Positions 9,550 through 18,028 of a stretch of 64,000 bases of DNA are shown here, in pieces. The DNA is taken from assembly GCF_002797355.1 (NCBI RefSeq), contig NZ_KZ454939.1, positions 839,828 to 903,827 on the forward strand. Reading direction: 5' to 3'. The position numbers and the translations under genes were made by a program. The notes under the pieces are model-generated. The model saw only the letters and a program-made list of their open reading frames with translations. It was not told the DNA's origin and made no database searches. Positions within the stretch are counted from its first letter, which is position 1; every line of letters begins with the position of its first letter. The stretch comes from Bacillus xiapuensis (GTDB lineage: Bacteria; Bacillota; Bacilli; Bacillales; Domibacillaceae).

Positions 9550-11439
9550 ATGAGCTGGCTATTGAATTTATATGAAACGTATGAAGCAAATCTTGATCAA
9601 GTGGGAGTCATTGAAAAAAAATACAATGATAAGGAGTTCACTTTGCTTCCTATTTCACATACGACGCAAAATGCCCATATTGAAGTAGAAATTACGGAGG
9701 ATGGAGAGTTTCATTCAGCGGCCGTTATTGATAAAAGTGATGCCAGTACGCTGATTCCGTGCACAGAAGAATCCGCTAGCCGAGCAGGAGCCAAGATAGC
9801 CCCTTATCCGCTGCATGATAAATTAAGCTATGTGGCAGGAGACTTCGTCGCTTATGGCGGAAAAATAAAAAAAGAAGAGCCGTTTACCTATTATATTGCC
9901 CAACTAGAAAAATGGGCGAACTCTCCATATGGTCATGACAAGGTGAAAAGCATTTATCAATATTTGAGCAAAAAACAATTAATTCATGATCTAGTGAAAG
10001 AAAAGGTGCTGTTTCTTGATGAAAATGACCGCTTAATTGATAAATGGGAGAAAAAATATGAAGCCTTGCATGGGGACAAGCCCGATATTTTTTCGGTGGT
10101 GAGCGGCGGTCAAGAAAGTGCCTTTATCCGTTTTAATGTGCGTTCACCTAATCAACTGTTAACGAAGGTCTGGAAGGATCAAGACGTATATAACTCTTTC
10201 ATTCATTATTATCATGAGCTGCTGAGTGATGAAGATCTTTGTTACATAACAGGACGAAAACTGCCAAGCACGGAGAGGCACGCCAATAAAATCAGAAATG
10301 CAGCAGATAAAGCAAAGTTAATTTCAGCCAATGATACGAGCGGCTTTACATTCAGAGGACGCTTTAACAGCAGCAAGGAAGTCGCCAATATTAGCTATGA
10401 GGTGTCGCAAAAAGCGCATAATGCTTTGAAATGGCTCATTCATCGCCAAGGAAAAATAGTCGATCAGCGGGTGTTTCTTGTATGGGAAAACGATGAGGCG
10501 AATACGCCGGATCCAACCGAAGATACCTTTTCTCTTGTGCCAGCTGCTGCCGAGAAGAACAAAAAAATATCATTTACCAATCAAGAGTTTGCCGGAGAAA
10601 TGGCTAAGGCGTTTGAAGGTTATAAGAATGACTTAAAGCAGCAAGCAAACATCAATATTATGATTTTAGATTCTGCTACGACAGGCCGTTTAGCTGTACT
10701 CTACTATCGGAACATGGATAAGGAGCTGTATTTAGAACGGCTAGTGAAATGGCACTCTACTTGCGTGTGGCTTCATCGATACCGCAAAAATGGCCAAGGG
10801 GAATTTATTCGTTTCTACGGAGCTCCGGCAACGAAAGATATTGCCTTCGCTGCCTACGGTCCAAAAGCCAATGAAAAAGTCGTGAAGGGGCTTATGGAGC
10901 GGATGCTGCCTTGTATTATAGATCAGCGAAATATTCCGTTAGATATTGTTAAAAGCGCTTTTTATCGAGCGTCCAATCCAGTGTCGATGGAGAAATGGGA
11001 ATGGGAAAAGACGCTCAGCATTGCTTGTGCATTAATCAACAAAAAGGAGGGGTACGATTTGGCATTAGATACCGAAAATAATGACCGCGATTATCTATTT
11101 GGCCGTTTACTGGCCGTTGCGGATGTATTAGAAAGACGCGCTTTAGGAGCGGATGAAACGCGTGCAACCAATGCAATTCGATACATGAATTCGTTTTCCA
11201 AGCATCCAGAGCGCACATGGAAAACAATTCAGGACAGTTTGCAGCCATATCAAGCCAGATTGGGGACAAAGGGACTGTATTTGTCAAAGTTAATTGATGA
11301 AATCGCGTCCAAAATGAATTATGAGGATTTTAATAATAAACCGTTATCAGGAAAGTATTTATTAGGATTTTACAGCCAGCGACATGAATTATACCAAAAG
11401 AAAGAAAACAATAAAGCAACTGATCAGACGGCTAATTAA
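9550..11439 (+). CDS. cas8c: Cas8c (Csd1), large subunit of Cascade
   Basis: The 629-residue large subunit of the I-C surveillance complex, expected to recognise the PAM and help open the target duplex. It shows the Csd1 start (MSWLLNLYETYEANL) and family stretches such as FIRFNVRSPNQ, SGFTFRGRF and the RLAVLYYR region. Length is normal for the family. The cas5c end supplies its ribosome binding site (AGGAGGTGAG). In other I-C systems an internal start within cas8c also makes a small Cas11 subunit. Here an AAAAAGGAGGGG stretch near 11041 precedes a TTG at 11059, a plausible internal start that would give about 126 residues; this last point is inference. Confidence 0.93.
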   Translation: MSWLLNLYETYEANLDQVGVIEKKYNDKEFTLLPISHTTQNAHIEVEITEDGEFHSAAVIDKSDASTLIPCTEESASRAGAKIAPYPLHDKLSYVAGDFVAYGGKIKKEEPFTYYIAQLEKWANSPYGHDKVKSIYQYLSKKQLIHDLVKEKVLFLDENDRLIDKWEKKYEALHGDKPDIFSVVSGGQESAFIRFNVRSPNQLLTKVWKDQDVYNSFIHYYHELLSDEDLCYITGRKLPSTERHANKIRNAADKAKLISANDTSGFTFRGRFNSSKEVANISYEVSQKAHNALKWLIHRQGKIVDQRVFLVWENDEANTPDPTEDTFSLVPAAAEKNKKISFTNQEFAGEMAKAFEGYKNDLKQQANINIMILDSATTGRLAVLYYRNMDKELYLERLVKWHSTCVWLHRYRKNGQGEFIRFYGAPATKDIAFAAYGPKANEKVVKGLMERMLPCIIDQRNIPLDIVKSAFYRASNPVSMEKWEWEKTLSIACALINKKEGYDLALDTENNDRDYLFGRLLAVADVLERRALGADETRATNAIRYMNSFSKHPERTWKTIQDSLQPYQARLGTKGLYLSKLIDEIASKMNYEDFNNKPLSGKYLLGFYSQRHELYQKKENNKATDQTAN

Positions 11440-11458
11440 AAAAAAGGGGGCTATCAAT

Positions 11459-12322
11459 ATGACTATTTTAGATCATAAAATTGATTTTGCTGTTATCTTA
11501 ACTGTCAACAAAGCGAATCCCAATGGAGATCCGCTAAATGGAAACCGTCCGCGGCAAAACTATGACGGCTATGGGGAAATATCCGATGTAGCGATAAAAA
11601 GAAAGATCAGAAACCGCCTTCAAGACATGGGCGAAGCCATTTTCGTCCAATCCAATGATCGAACAACCGACCAGTTTAAGAGCTTAAAAGAACGGGCCGA
11701 AGCGGTCGAGGAATTACAGAAAATACTAAAGTCAAAAGAGAGCTCACCGGATGCCTTTGCGACACTTGCCTGCCAAACATGGCTGGACGTTCGCAGCTTT
11801 GGACAAGTCTTTGCTTTTAAAGGATCCGGAAAGGGGAATGGTGTCTCAGTCGGGGTCAGAGGCCCGGTGTCCATTCACACGGCTACAAGCGTGGACCCTA
11901 TTGATATTACCAGCATGCAAATTACGAAGAGCGTCAATTCGGAACCCGGAAAGGAAAAAAGCTCTGATACGATGGGAATGAAGCATCGAGTAGACTTTGG
12001 TGTGTATGTTTTTTACGGGAGCATAAACACACAATTGGCAGAGAAAACCGGGTTCACGTTGGAGGATGCCGAGAAGATCAAACAAGCGCTTGTCACTTTA
12101 TTCGAAAATGACGCTTCCGCGGCGCGCCCGGAAGGCAGTATGGAGGTCAACAAGGTCTATTGGTGGGAGCATAACTCCAAGCTGGGGCAATACTCCTCTG
12201 CTAAAGTCCATCGCTCCCTTACGATCAGCAGCAAGGTGGAAGAGCCGAAATCACTGGACGATTATACGATCACACTTCAAGAGCTGGATGGTCTGCGTGC
12301 AGAGGCAATAGATGGCCTATAA
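11459..12322 (+). CDS. cas7c: Cas7c (Csd2), Cascade backbone
   Basis: The 287-residue backbone subunit, several copies of which coat the crRNA spacer. The start region ILDHKIDFAVILTVNKANPNGDP and the GNRPRQNYDGYGEISDVAIKRKIRNRLQD segment are characteristic of Csd2/Cas7 I-C. I start at ATG 11459 because AAAAGGGGG precedes it; an in-frame ATG at 11384 overlaps cas8c without need. The 3' end overlaps cas4 by 11 bp. Confidence 0.95.
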   Translation: MTILDHKIDFAVILTVNKANPNGDPLNGNRPRQNYDGYGEISDVAIKRKIRNRLQDMGEAIFVQSNDRTTDQFKSLKERAEAVEELQKILKSKESSPDAFATLACQTWLDVRSFGQVFAFKGSGKGNGVSVGVRGPVSIHTATSVDPIDITSMQITKSVNSEPGKEKSSDTMGMKHRVDFGVYVFYGSINTQLAEKTGFTLEDAEKIKQALVTLFENDASAARPEGSMEVNKVYWWEHNSKLGQYSSAKVHRSLTISSKVEEPKSLDDYTITLQELDGLRAEAIDGL

Positions 12323-12971
12323 TGAGGAAGACGACGATCTCATGCTGTCCGGCATCCAGCATTTTCAGTTTTGCAGGAGGCAATGGGCGCTCATTCATAT
12401 TGAACAGCAGTGGGCAGAAAATGTGCGGACAATTGAAGGCCAGCATCTTCATACAAAAGCGGATCAGCCATTTTTAAGAGAAAAGCGAGGTGCCAAGCTG
12501 ATTGTCCGCGGCATGCCTGTGAAATCAAACGAGTTACGCATCACTGGCATTTGTGATGTAGTGGAATTTATTCAAGATCGAAATGGGGTAGAAATCAGCG
12601 GGGCGGAAGGCAAATATGCCGCCTTCCCCGTGGAATATAAGCGAGGGAAGCCCAAAAAGAATGACTCCGATATCCTGCAACTAACAGCTCAAGCGCTCTG
12701 TTTAGAAGAAATGCTGCTTTGTGAAATAAACACAGGGTACGTGTACTATCATGAGATCAAACACCGCGTTGAAGTGCCGATCACGGCAGAGCATAAACAG
12801 AAAGTGAAGTCTGTGGTGGCAGAAATGCAAGGCTATTATCAGCGAAAGCATACCCCTAAAGTAAAAACAGGAGCCTTCTGCAACAGCTGTTCCCTTCAAA
12901 ATATTTGCTTACCAGCGCTAATGAATAAACGGTCGGTAAAAAGCTATATTGAAGGGAAGATCAGCGAATGA
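12312..12971 (+). CDS. cas4: Cas4 exonuclease, spacer acquisition
   Basis: A 219-residue RecB-like nuclease with an iron-sulfur cluster that trims and orients prespacers by their PAM. An N-terminal Cys is in QFCRRQW (about residue 23), the catalytic PVEYKRG motif is near residue 111, and three C-terminal cysteines are in FCNSCSLQNICLP (about 192-201). The start overlaps the cas7c end and the stop overlaps the cas1 start (ATGA), so the adaptation genes are translationally coupled. Confidence 0.94.
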   Translation: MAYNEEDDDLMLSGIQHFQFCRRQWALIHIEQQWAENVRTIEGQHLHTKADQPFLREKRGAKLIVRGMPVKSNELRITGICDVVEFIQDRNGVEISGAEGKYAAFPVEYKRGKPKKNDSDILQLTAQALCLEEMLLCEINTGYVYYHEIKHRVEVPITAEHKQKVKSVVAEMQGYYQRKHTPKVKTGAFCNSCSLQNICLPALMNKRSVKSYIEGKISE

Positions 12972-13999
12972 AAAAACTATTGAATACACTGTTTGTCATT
13001 CAGCCCGATGCTTACTTATCATTAGACGGTGATAATATTGTTGTTTTAAAAGAACAAGAGAAAATGGGAAGAGTGCCGCTGCATAATATAGAATCTATCG
13101 TCACGTTTGGGTACACAGGGGCAAGTCCCGCTTTAATGGGCTACTGCGCAGATCGGCATATCTCCTTAGTGTTTATGACGAAAAACGGCCGTTTTCTAGC
13201 CAGAGTCATTGGACAAAGCAAAGGGAATGTCCACTTAAGAAAAAGGCAATATCGCATATCAGAAGATGAAGAAGCTTCGGCCAAAATAGCCAGGAACTTT
13301 ATCGTTGGCAAAATATATAATCAAAAATGGATGATTGAAAGAATGACAAGAGATCACCCTTTGCGAGTGGATACAGCTCAGCTGAAAGAAGTGTCCAAAC
13401 AGCTTACCTCTATCCTTTTAGAGGTAAGATCATGTGACAGCTTAGAAAACTTGCGAGGCTGGGAAGGACAAGCTGCTGTCAGCTACAATAAAATCTTCAA
13501 TCAAATGATTTTACAACAAAAAGAGGATTTCTATTTTCACCTGCGTTCAAGAAGACCTCCCCTGGATAACGTGAATGCCATGTTATCATTCGCTTATACA
13601 TTATTAGCCAATGATATGGCTGCGGCCCTGGAAGGTGTCGGTTTGGATGCATATGTTGGTTTCCTGCACCGGGATCGGCCAGGAAGAGCCTCTTTAGCTT
13701 TAGACGTAATGGAAGAATTAAGAGGCATATACGCCGATCGTTTTGTCTTGTCCCTAATCAATAAAAAAAAGATGAACAAAGACGACTTTTTCAAAAAAGA
13801 GAATGGAGCCGTGATCATGACGGACGAAGCAAGGAAAAAGTTTCTGGCTGATTGGCATAATAAAAAGCTAGACCAAATCACGCACCCATATCTGGGAGAA
13901 AAGATCTCCTGGGGATTAGTCCCCCACGCACAAGCCCTATTATTGGCGCGTTTTTTACGCAATGACCTTGACGAATACCCGCCATTCTTATGGAAGTAG
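12968..13999 (+). CDS. cas1: Cas1 integrase, type I-C
   Basis: The 343-residue metal-dependent integrase that inserts new spacers at the leader end with Cas2. The catalytic metal site is represented by the Glu in LRGWEGQAA (about residue 161), the His in GFLHRDRPGRASLALDVMEELR (about residue 225) and downstream Glu/Asp of that segment. Length and order match Cas1 of subtype I-C. The ATGA overlap with cas4 and immediate abutment with cas2 support one transcript. Confidence 0.95.
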   Translation: MKKLLNTLFVIQPDAYLSLDGDNIVVLKEQEKMGRVPLHNIESIVTFGYTGASPALMGYCADRHISLVFMTKNGRFLARVIGQSKGNVHLRKRQYRISEDEEASAKIARNFIVGKIYNQKWMIERMTRDHPLRVDTAQLKEVSKQLTSILLEVRSCDSLENLRGWEGQAAVSYNKIFNQMILQQKEDFYFHLRSRRPPLDNVNAMLSFAYTLLANDMAAALEGVGLDAYVGFLHRDRPGRASLALDVMEELRGIYADRFVLSLINKKKMNKDDFFKKENGAVIMTDEARKKFLADWHNKKLDQITHPYLGEKISWGLVPHAQALLLARFLRNDLDEYPPFLWK

Positions 14000-14299
14000 G
14001 TGAGAAATTTGCTAGTCCTCATCACTTATGACGTCAGCACAGCCCACAGCTCTGGGAACAAGCGATTACGCAAAGTAGCAAAAACATGTCAAAACTACGG
14101 CCAGCGAGTCCAAAACTCAGTATTTGAATGCATCGTAGACGCCGCCCAGCTAGCTGCCCTAAAAATAGAACTAACTAGCATCATCGACAAAGATCAAGAC
14201 AGCCTCAGATTTTACAAACTAGGCAATAACTATAAAAATAAAGTAGAGCACATAGGCGCCAAAGAATCCATCGACCTAGAAGGACCTTTAATACTCTAG
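14000..14299 (+). CDS. cas2: Cas2, spacer acquisition
   Basis: A 99-residue ferredoxin-fold protein that bridges two Cas1 dimers. The N-terminal LLVLITYDVST holds the conserved Asp, and YGQRVQNSVFEC and SLRFYKLGNNY are typical of I-C Cas2. The start is uncertain. GTG at 14000 directly follows the cas1 stop, but AGGTGAG at 13998-14004 would better serve a TTG at 14009, giving a protein that starts at LVLITYDVS like many homologues. It is the last cas gene, 167 bp before the array. Confidence 0.92.
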   Translation: MRNLLVLITYDVSTAHSSGNKRLRKVAKTCQNYGQRVQNSVFECIVDAAQLAALKIELTSIIDKDQDSLRFYKLGNNYKNKVEHIGAKESIDLEGPLIL

Positions 14300-14466
14300 T
14301 GCGAACCTGAAGTGCACACGAAATCCCTGAAGCATTCGCACCTGAAATTCTCAGATTTCCTTATAAATTTTGTAATATTTGTAACATTGGTCCTTGCTTT
14401 CTTGAGGAAATAGCGTGTTTTTGAGCAAAAAACACTTCTTTCACCCCTTTTTGCCCAAAAATCGCT
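14300..14466 (+). promoter_or_regulatory. CRISPR leader
   Basis: The AT-rich stretch between cas2 and the first repeat, the expected site of array promoter and spacer integration. It holds an inverted repeat GTGCGAA (14299-14305) with TTCGCAC (14335-14341), three CCTGAA direct repeats, and a hairpin GTGTTTTT (14415-14422) with AAAAACAC (14428-14435). These are seen in sequence; a role in leader recognition is inference. Confidence 0.7.
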
Positions 14467-16953
14467 GTCGCACTCTACATGAGTGCGTGGATTGAAATTC
14501 ATCATTTGTCCCTCCTATTTTTTAATAAAAGCGTCGCACTCTACATGAGTGCGTGGATTGAAATAATAGCTTTTTGAGCGCCAGCCTTTTCGCTTTCTGG
14601 TCGCACTCTACATGAGTGCGTGGATTGAAATAGCTTGTAAATGGTTAAAATAAACGTTAAACATGTCGCACTCTACATGAGTGCGTGGATTGAAATATTT
14701 AGTAACTTATCAAAACAAAATATTGTATGATCGTCGCACTCTACATGAGTGCGTGGATTGAAATTACAACCGAGGTGTACGATTTGAAAGCGGAGGACCC
14801 AGTCGCACTCTACATGAGTGCGTGGATTGAAATTATTTTAACTATGGAATTACAAGAAGTTGAAGAGTCGCACTCTACATGAGTGCGTGGATTGAAATCT
14901 CTGCACGCTTATGCAGTTTATCGCCGTATTCCTGTCGCACTCTACATGAGTGCGTGGATTGAAATCGTCATGAATAAAGCATCTGATTTATCAGTATTAG
15001 TCGCACTCTACATGAGTGCGTGGATTGAAATCACACTTAATATTCCACATATCCTACACATACATTAGTCGCACTCTACATGAGTGCGTGGATTGAAATA
15101 TCGCTAAGTATCGGGCGAAGCCCCTCAAGCACGGTCGCACTCTACATGAGTGCGTGGATTGAAATTATCCCGTTTAACTCATAATTTAATTGATATGTGT
15201 CGCACTCTACATGAGTGCGTGGATTGAAATTATTGCCTACTTTATAGGTTGTATCTGTTGTTTGTGTCGCACTCTACATGAGTGCGTGGATTGAAATGCT
15301 ATCAACTCCTCCGAAGCATCCTCGCAAACAACGTCGCACTCTACATGAGTGCGTGGATTGAAATCGTTATTGTACGTAACATTGAATCAACTGACTCAGT
15401 CGCACTCTACATGAGTGCGTGGATTGAAATCAATTGGCCACGTTACATCTTGCTTGTAAGTCCGCGTCGCACTCTACATGAGTGCGTGGATTGAAATTTT
15501 GTTGTGATCCCGTTTAGATTGTCTAAATATCGTCGCACTCTACATGAGTGCGTGGATTGAAATTTTTTAACCATCAAACCAATATAAGCCTTTGCAGTCG
15601 CACTCTACATGAGTGCGTGGATTGAAATCACACGGTCAATAAATTTATTGACTTTTGACATGTCGCACTCTACATGAGTGCGTGGATTGAAATATTCGTC
15701 ATGCTAGGATGACGAGAAGATATAACCATGTCGCACTCTACATGAGTGCGTGGATTGAAATAAACTGAATCAACTAACAACGATGCACAAACAAATGTCG
15801 CACTCTACATGAGTGCGTGGATTGAAATACTATGGTTTGTTTTCTTTGTTCTCATAATCCAAGTCGCACTCTACATGAGTGCGTGGATTGAAATGTGTTT
15901 CGGGTTTCGGTTTTTGTACTGCAACCTGGTCGCACTCTACATGAGTGCGTGGATTGAAATCACATGCAAATGGGGAGTTTTTTCGTCCATGTGGTCGCAC
16001 TCTACATGAGTGCGTGGATTGAAATGGGTCAGCGGAATCAAAACAACATCAGATTTGCGTCGCACTCTACATGAGTGCGTGGATTGAAATTCGTTAGGGT
16101 ACTCGCCGAATCTCTCGTAATATCGTCGCACTCTACATGAGTGCGTGGATTGAAATATATGCTCTTTAAGACGCTTAGTGACCTTATCATTGTCGCACTC
16201 TACATGAGTGCGTGGATTGAAATACAAACTCCAATAGGTTAATTGAATCAGCGTTTTCAGTCGCACTCTACATGAGTGCGTGGATTGAAATGCAATGGTC
16301 GTGATGAAAAAGTTTACGAAATTGCGTCGCACTCTACATGAGTGCGTGGATTGAAATAAGGAAGCCATGACGAAATTTAAGAATGGCGAAGTCGCACTCT
16401 ATATGAGTGCGTGGATTGAAATCGAACGCTATGGCGAGCAAAATATTGCTTATGCGTCGCACTCTACATGAGTGCGTGGATTGAAATATCTGCAAAATCG
16501 ATGATCGGGCAGAGGCAGACCGTCGCACTCTACATGAGTGCGTGGATTGAAATAACCTAGAGCAAGACGACACTTTGTCGATGGTCAACGTCGCACTCTA
16601 CATGAGTGCGCGGATTGAAATGGGAGCAAGCATTTGAGGTTGTAGAGTGCCGTACTTGTCGCACTCTACATGAGTGCGTGGATTGAAATACCCCTTTAGC
16701 TTTGAGTTTATCAACATATTTTTTGTCGCACTCTACATGAGTGCGTGGATTGAAATAAGGCGCCAAATGGCGAAATCCTTACAGAATGTTGTCGCACTCT
16801 ACATGAGTGCGTGGATTGAAATTACGTCCGTAACAACGTAAAGGCTTCTCAATTGCGTCGCACTCTACATGAGTGCGTGGATTGAAATGTACCACTGCTG
16901 ACCTGGTTGAAGATACTCAAGGTCGCACTCTACATGAGTGCGTGGATTGAAAT
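14467..16953 (+). CRISPR. Type I-C CRISPR array, 38 repeats and 37 spacers
   Basis: The repeat is 32 nt, starts GTCGCACTCTAC, ends GCGTGGATTGAAAT, and carries an internal stem CGCACTC/GAGTGCG with a TACAT loop, as in subtype I-C. Repeat starts run from 14467 to 16922 at 65-69-nt intervals, giving spacers of 33-37 nt. All repeats look identical except number 30 (16391, one C to T in the loop) and number 33 (16590, T to C in GCGTGG). Both variants are in the leader-distal part, consistent with leader-end growth. The last repeat is intact. I saw no duplicated spacer by eye. The array is transcribed in the same direction as cas3-cas2. Confidence 0.98.
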
Positions 16954-17071
16954 TAGAGCTAAAAGGGATCGTCTGGGAGACGGAGCGGCATACGATTTGT
17001 ATTTGACGCACGACGTGTTGTTTCAGCTGTCACACATTATCAAAACCATGCAGTAAAAAGGCTTAAAAACA

Positions 17072-17584
17072 GTGGACTACCAACGCTTTCTTATAAGTAA
17101 CAGTAAATTGGCAGATAGTTCAGGGTATGGGGCTACAGCCGGAGTCTGCGCCGCCCTACCCAATGAATCCATTGAAGATAGAGAGATAGAAAGCGTAAAT
17201 AGGGTTCACTACCCTAAATCATTAAAAACTTCCTATTCTCTATTGGATAACGCTAAAAACGAAACCGAAAAGAGGAAAACGCAAATACGAAAGAACGTGC
17301 TGAATAACTGGCTTAAAAACTATTACGCTATGAAAATGCAAGCCAAAGCCGTTCATGCCAAAAACAGCGGCGAAAGCACCAAAACCAAAGCAGAAAGAGC
17401 CGCCGAGTGGCTGACGTATTTTCATGAACGCCTTCAAGGGCTGCTCGAAATGGAACGAAACATGATCAAAAAGAAATACTTGGAAGTCGAAAAGATCGGG
17501 CAATATCCAACCGATGATATCGTGATCAGCGAACTCTTTATCGGCCAGCGGCGGACAGACCAAAACGCAGCGGGAACCGATTAA
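17072..17584 (+). CDS. Phage-like protein, possible ArpU/RinA-type regulator remnant
   Basis: A 170-residue basic, helical protein of uncertain function with a GTG start and only a weak AAAAGG site. Residues about 125-150 (MERNMIKKKYLEVEK, then PTDDIVISEL) resemble the sigma-factor-like C-terminal region of phage late regulators such as the ArpU/RinA group. The C-terminus stops in IGQRRTDQNAAGTD, where such proteins usually continue for another 20-30 residues, so it may be truncated or frameshifted. Between the last repeat and this gene, 16954-17056 reads as an open tail (ending in HIIKTMQ) of another, decapitated phage-like frame. The pair looks like a small prophage fragment abutting the array. 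The family assignment is inference. Confidence 0.4.
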   Translation: MDYQRFLISNSKLADSSGYGATAGVCAALPNESIEDREIESVNRVHYPKSLKTSYSLLDNAKNETEKRKTQIRKNVLNNWLKNYYAMKMQAKAVHAKNSGESTKTKAERAAEWLTYFHERLQGLLEMERNMIKKKYLEVEKIGQYPTDDIVISELFIGQRRTDQNAAGTD

Positions 17585-18028
17585 GATTCGTATTCCATAA
17601 CCATGTAAAGGATGTGCGCTGCCCTTCTCTGGAAACTGGAGCTACCGCCTTATTGTTTTCGCTAATATACTTTGCGTTTTCCGTTTTAAATTTTTCTTCG
17701 AATTGTTTAGCCGCGCAGATACACCTCGATACAGTTGATTTATTTGTGATAACAAGCATCCGACCATCCTACCTCAAGGGCTTGTCTGATCCTTAAACAC
17801 CTCTCCGTTCACCGCCTAATAACCTTCCGAATTCACCGAGCGCTTCCGCATGGCGGCCCGTTTCATATGGGAACATGCGGTCTTAAACAATGTCCCATTT
17901 AATATAGGCCCCCAGTTTTGCCGGCAAAATAGTTTATTCAAGGAAAAATTGGGGAAAGTTAAGATGAATTTATTTTTAAGATTGGGTCTGCGATTAGTTT
18001 GGCGGAAATTAATAAGGAGGTTCTCACA
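17585..18028. other. Gene-free region before fdhA
   Basis: No convincing gene. The region holds the end of the phage-like remnant, a mixed stretch without ribosome binding sites, and near its right end the palindrome listed at 17916. The fdhA transcript probably starts here. Confidence 0.4.
17916..17929. promoter_or_regulatory. 14-bp palindrome upstream of fdhA
   Basis: TTTTGCCGGCAAAA is a perfect palindrome 100 bp before the fdhA start. Its symmetry and place suggest a regulator binding site, but I cannot name the protein. Confidence 0.3.

Noticed and set aside
6394-14299. Missing cas6 as a sign of a broken CRISPR locus
   Set aside because: Subtype I-C uses Cas5 for crRNA processing and normally has no cas6.
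14883-16766. Several open frames inside the CRISPR array, on both strands, with repeated MSAWIEI- or STHSCRVR-type peptides
   Set aside because: They are translations of the 32-nt repeat and change with each spacer; no ribosome binding sites.
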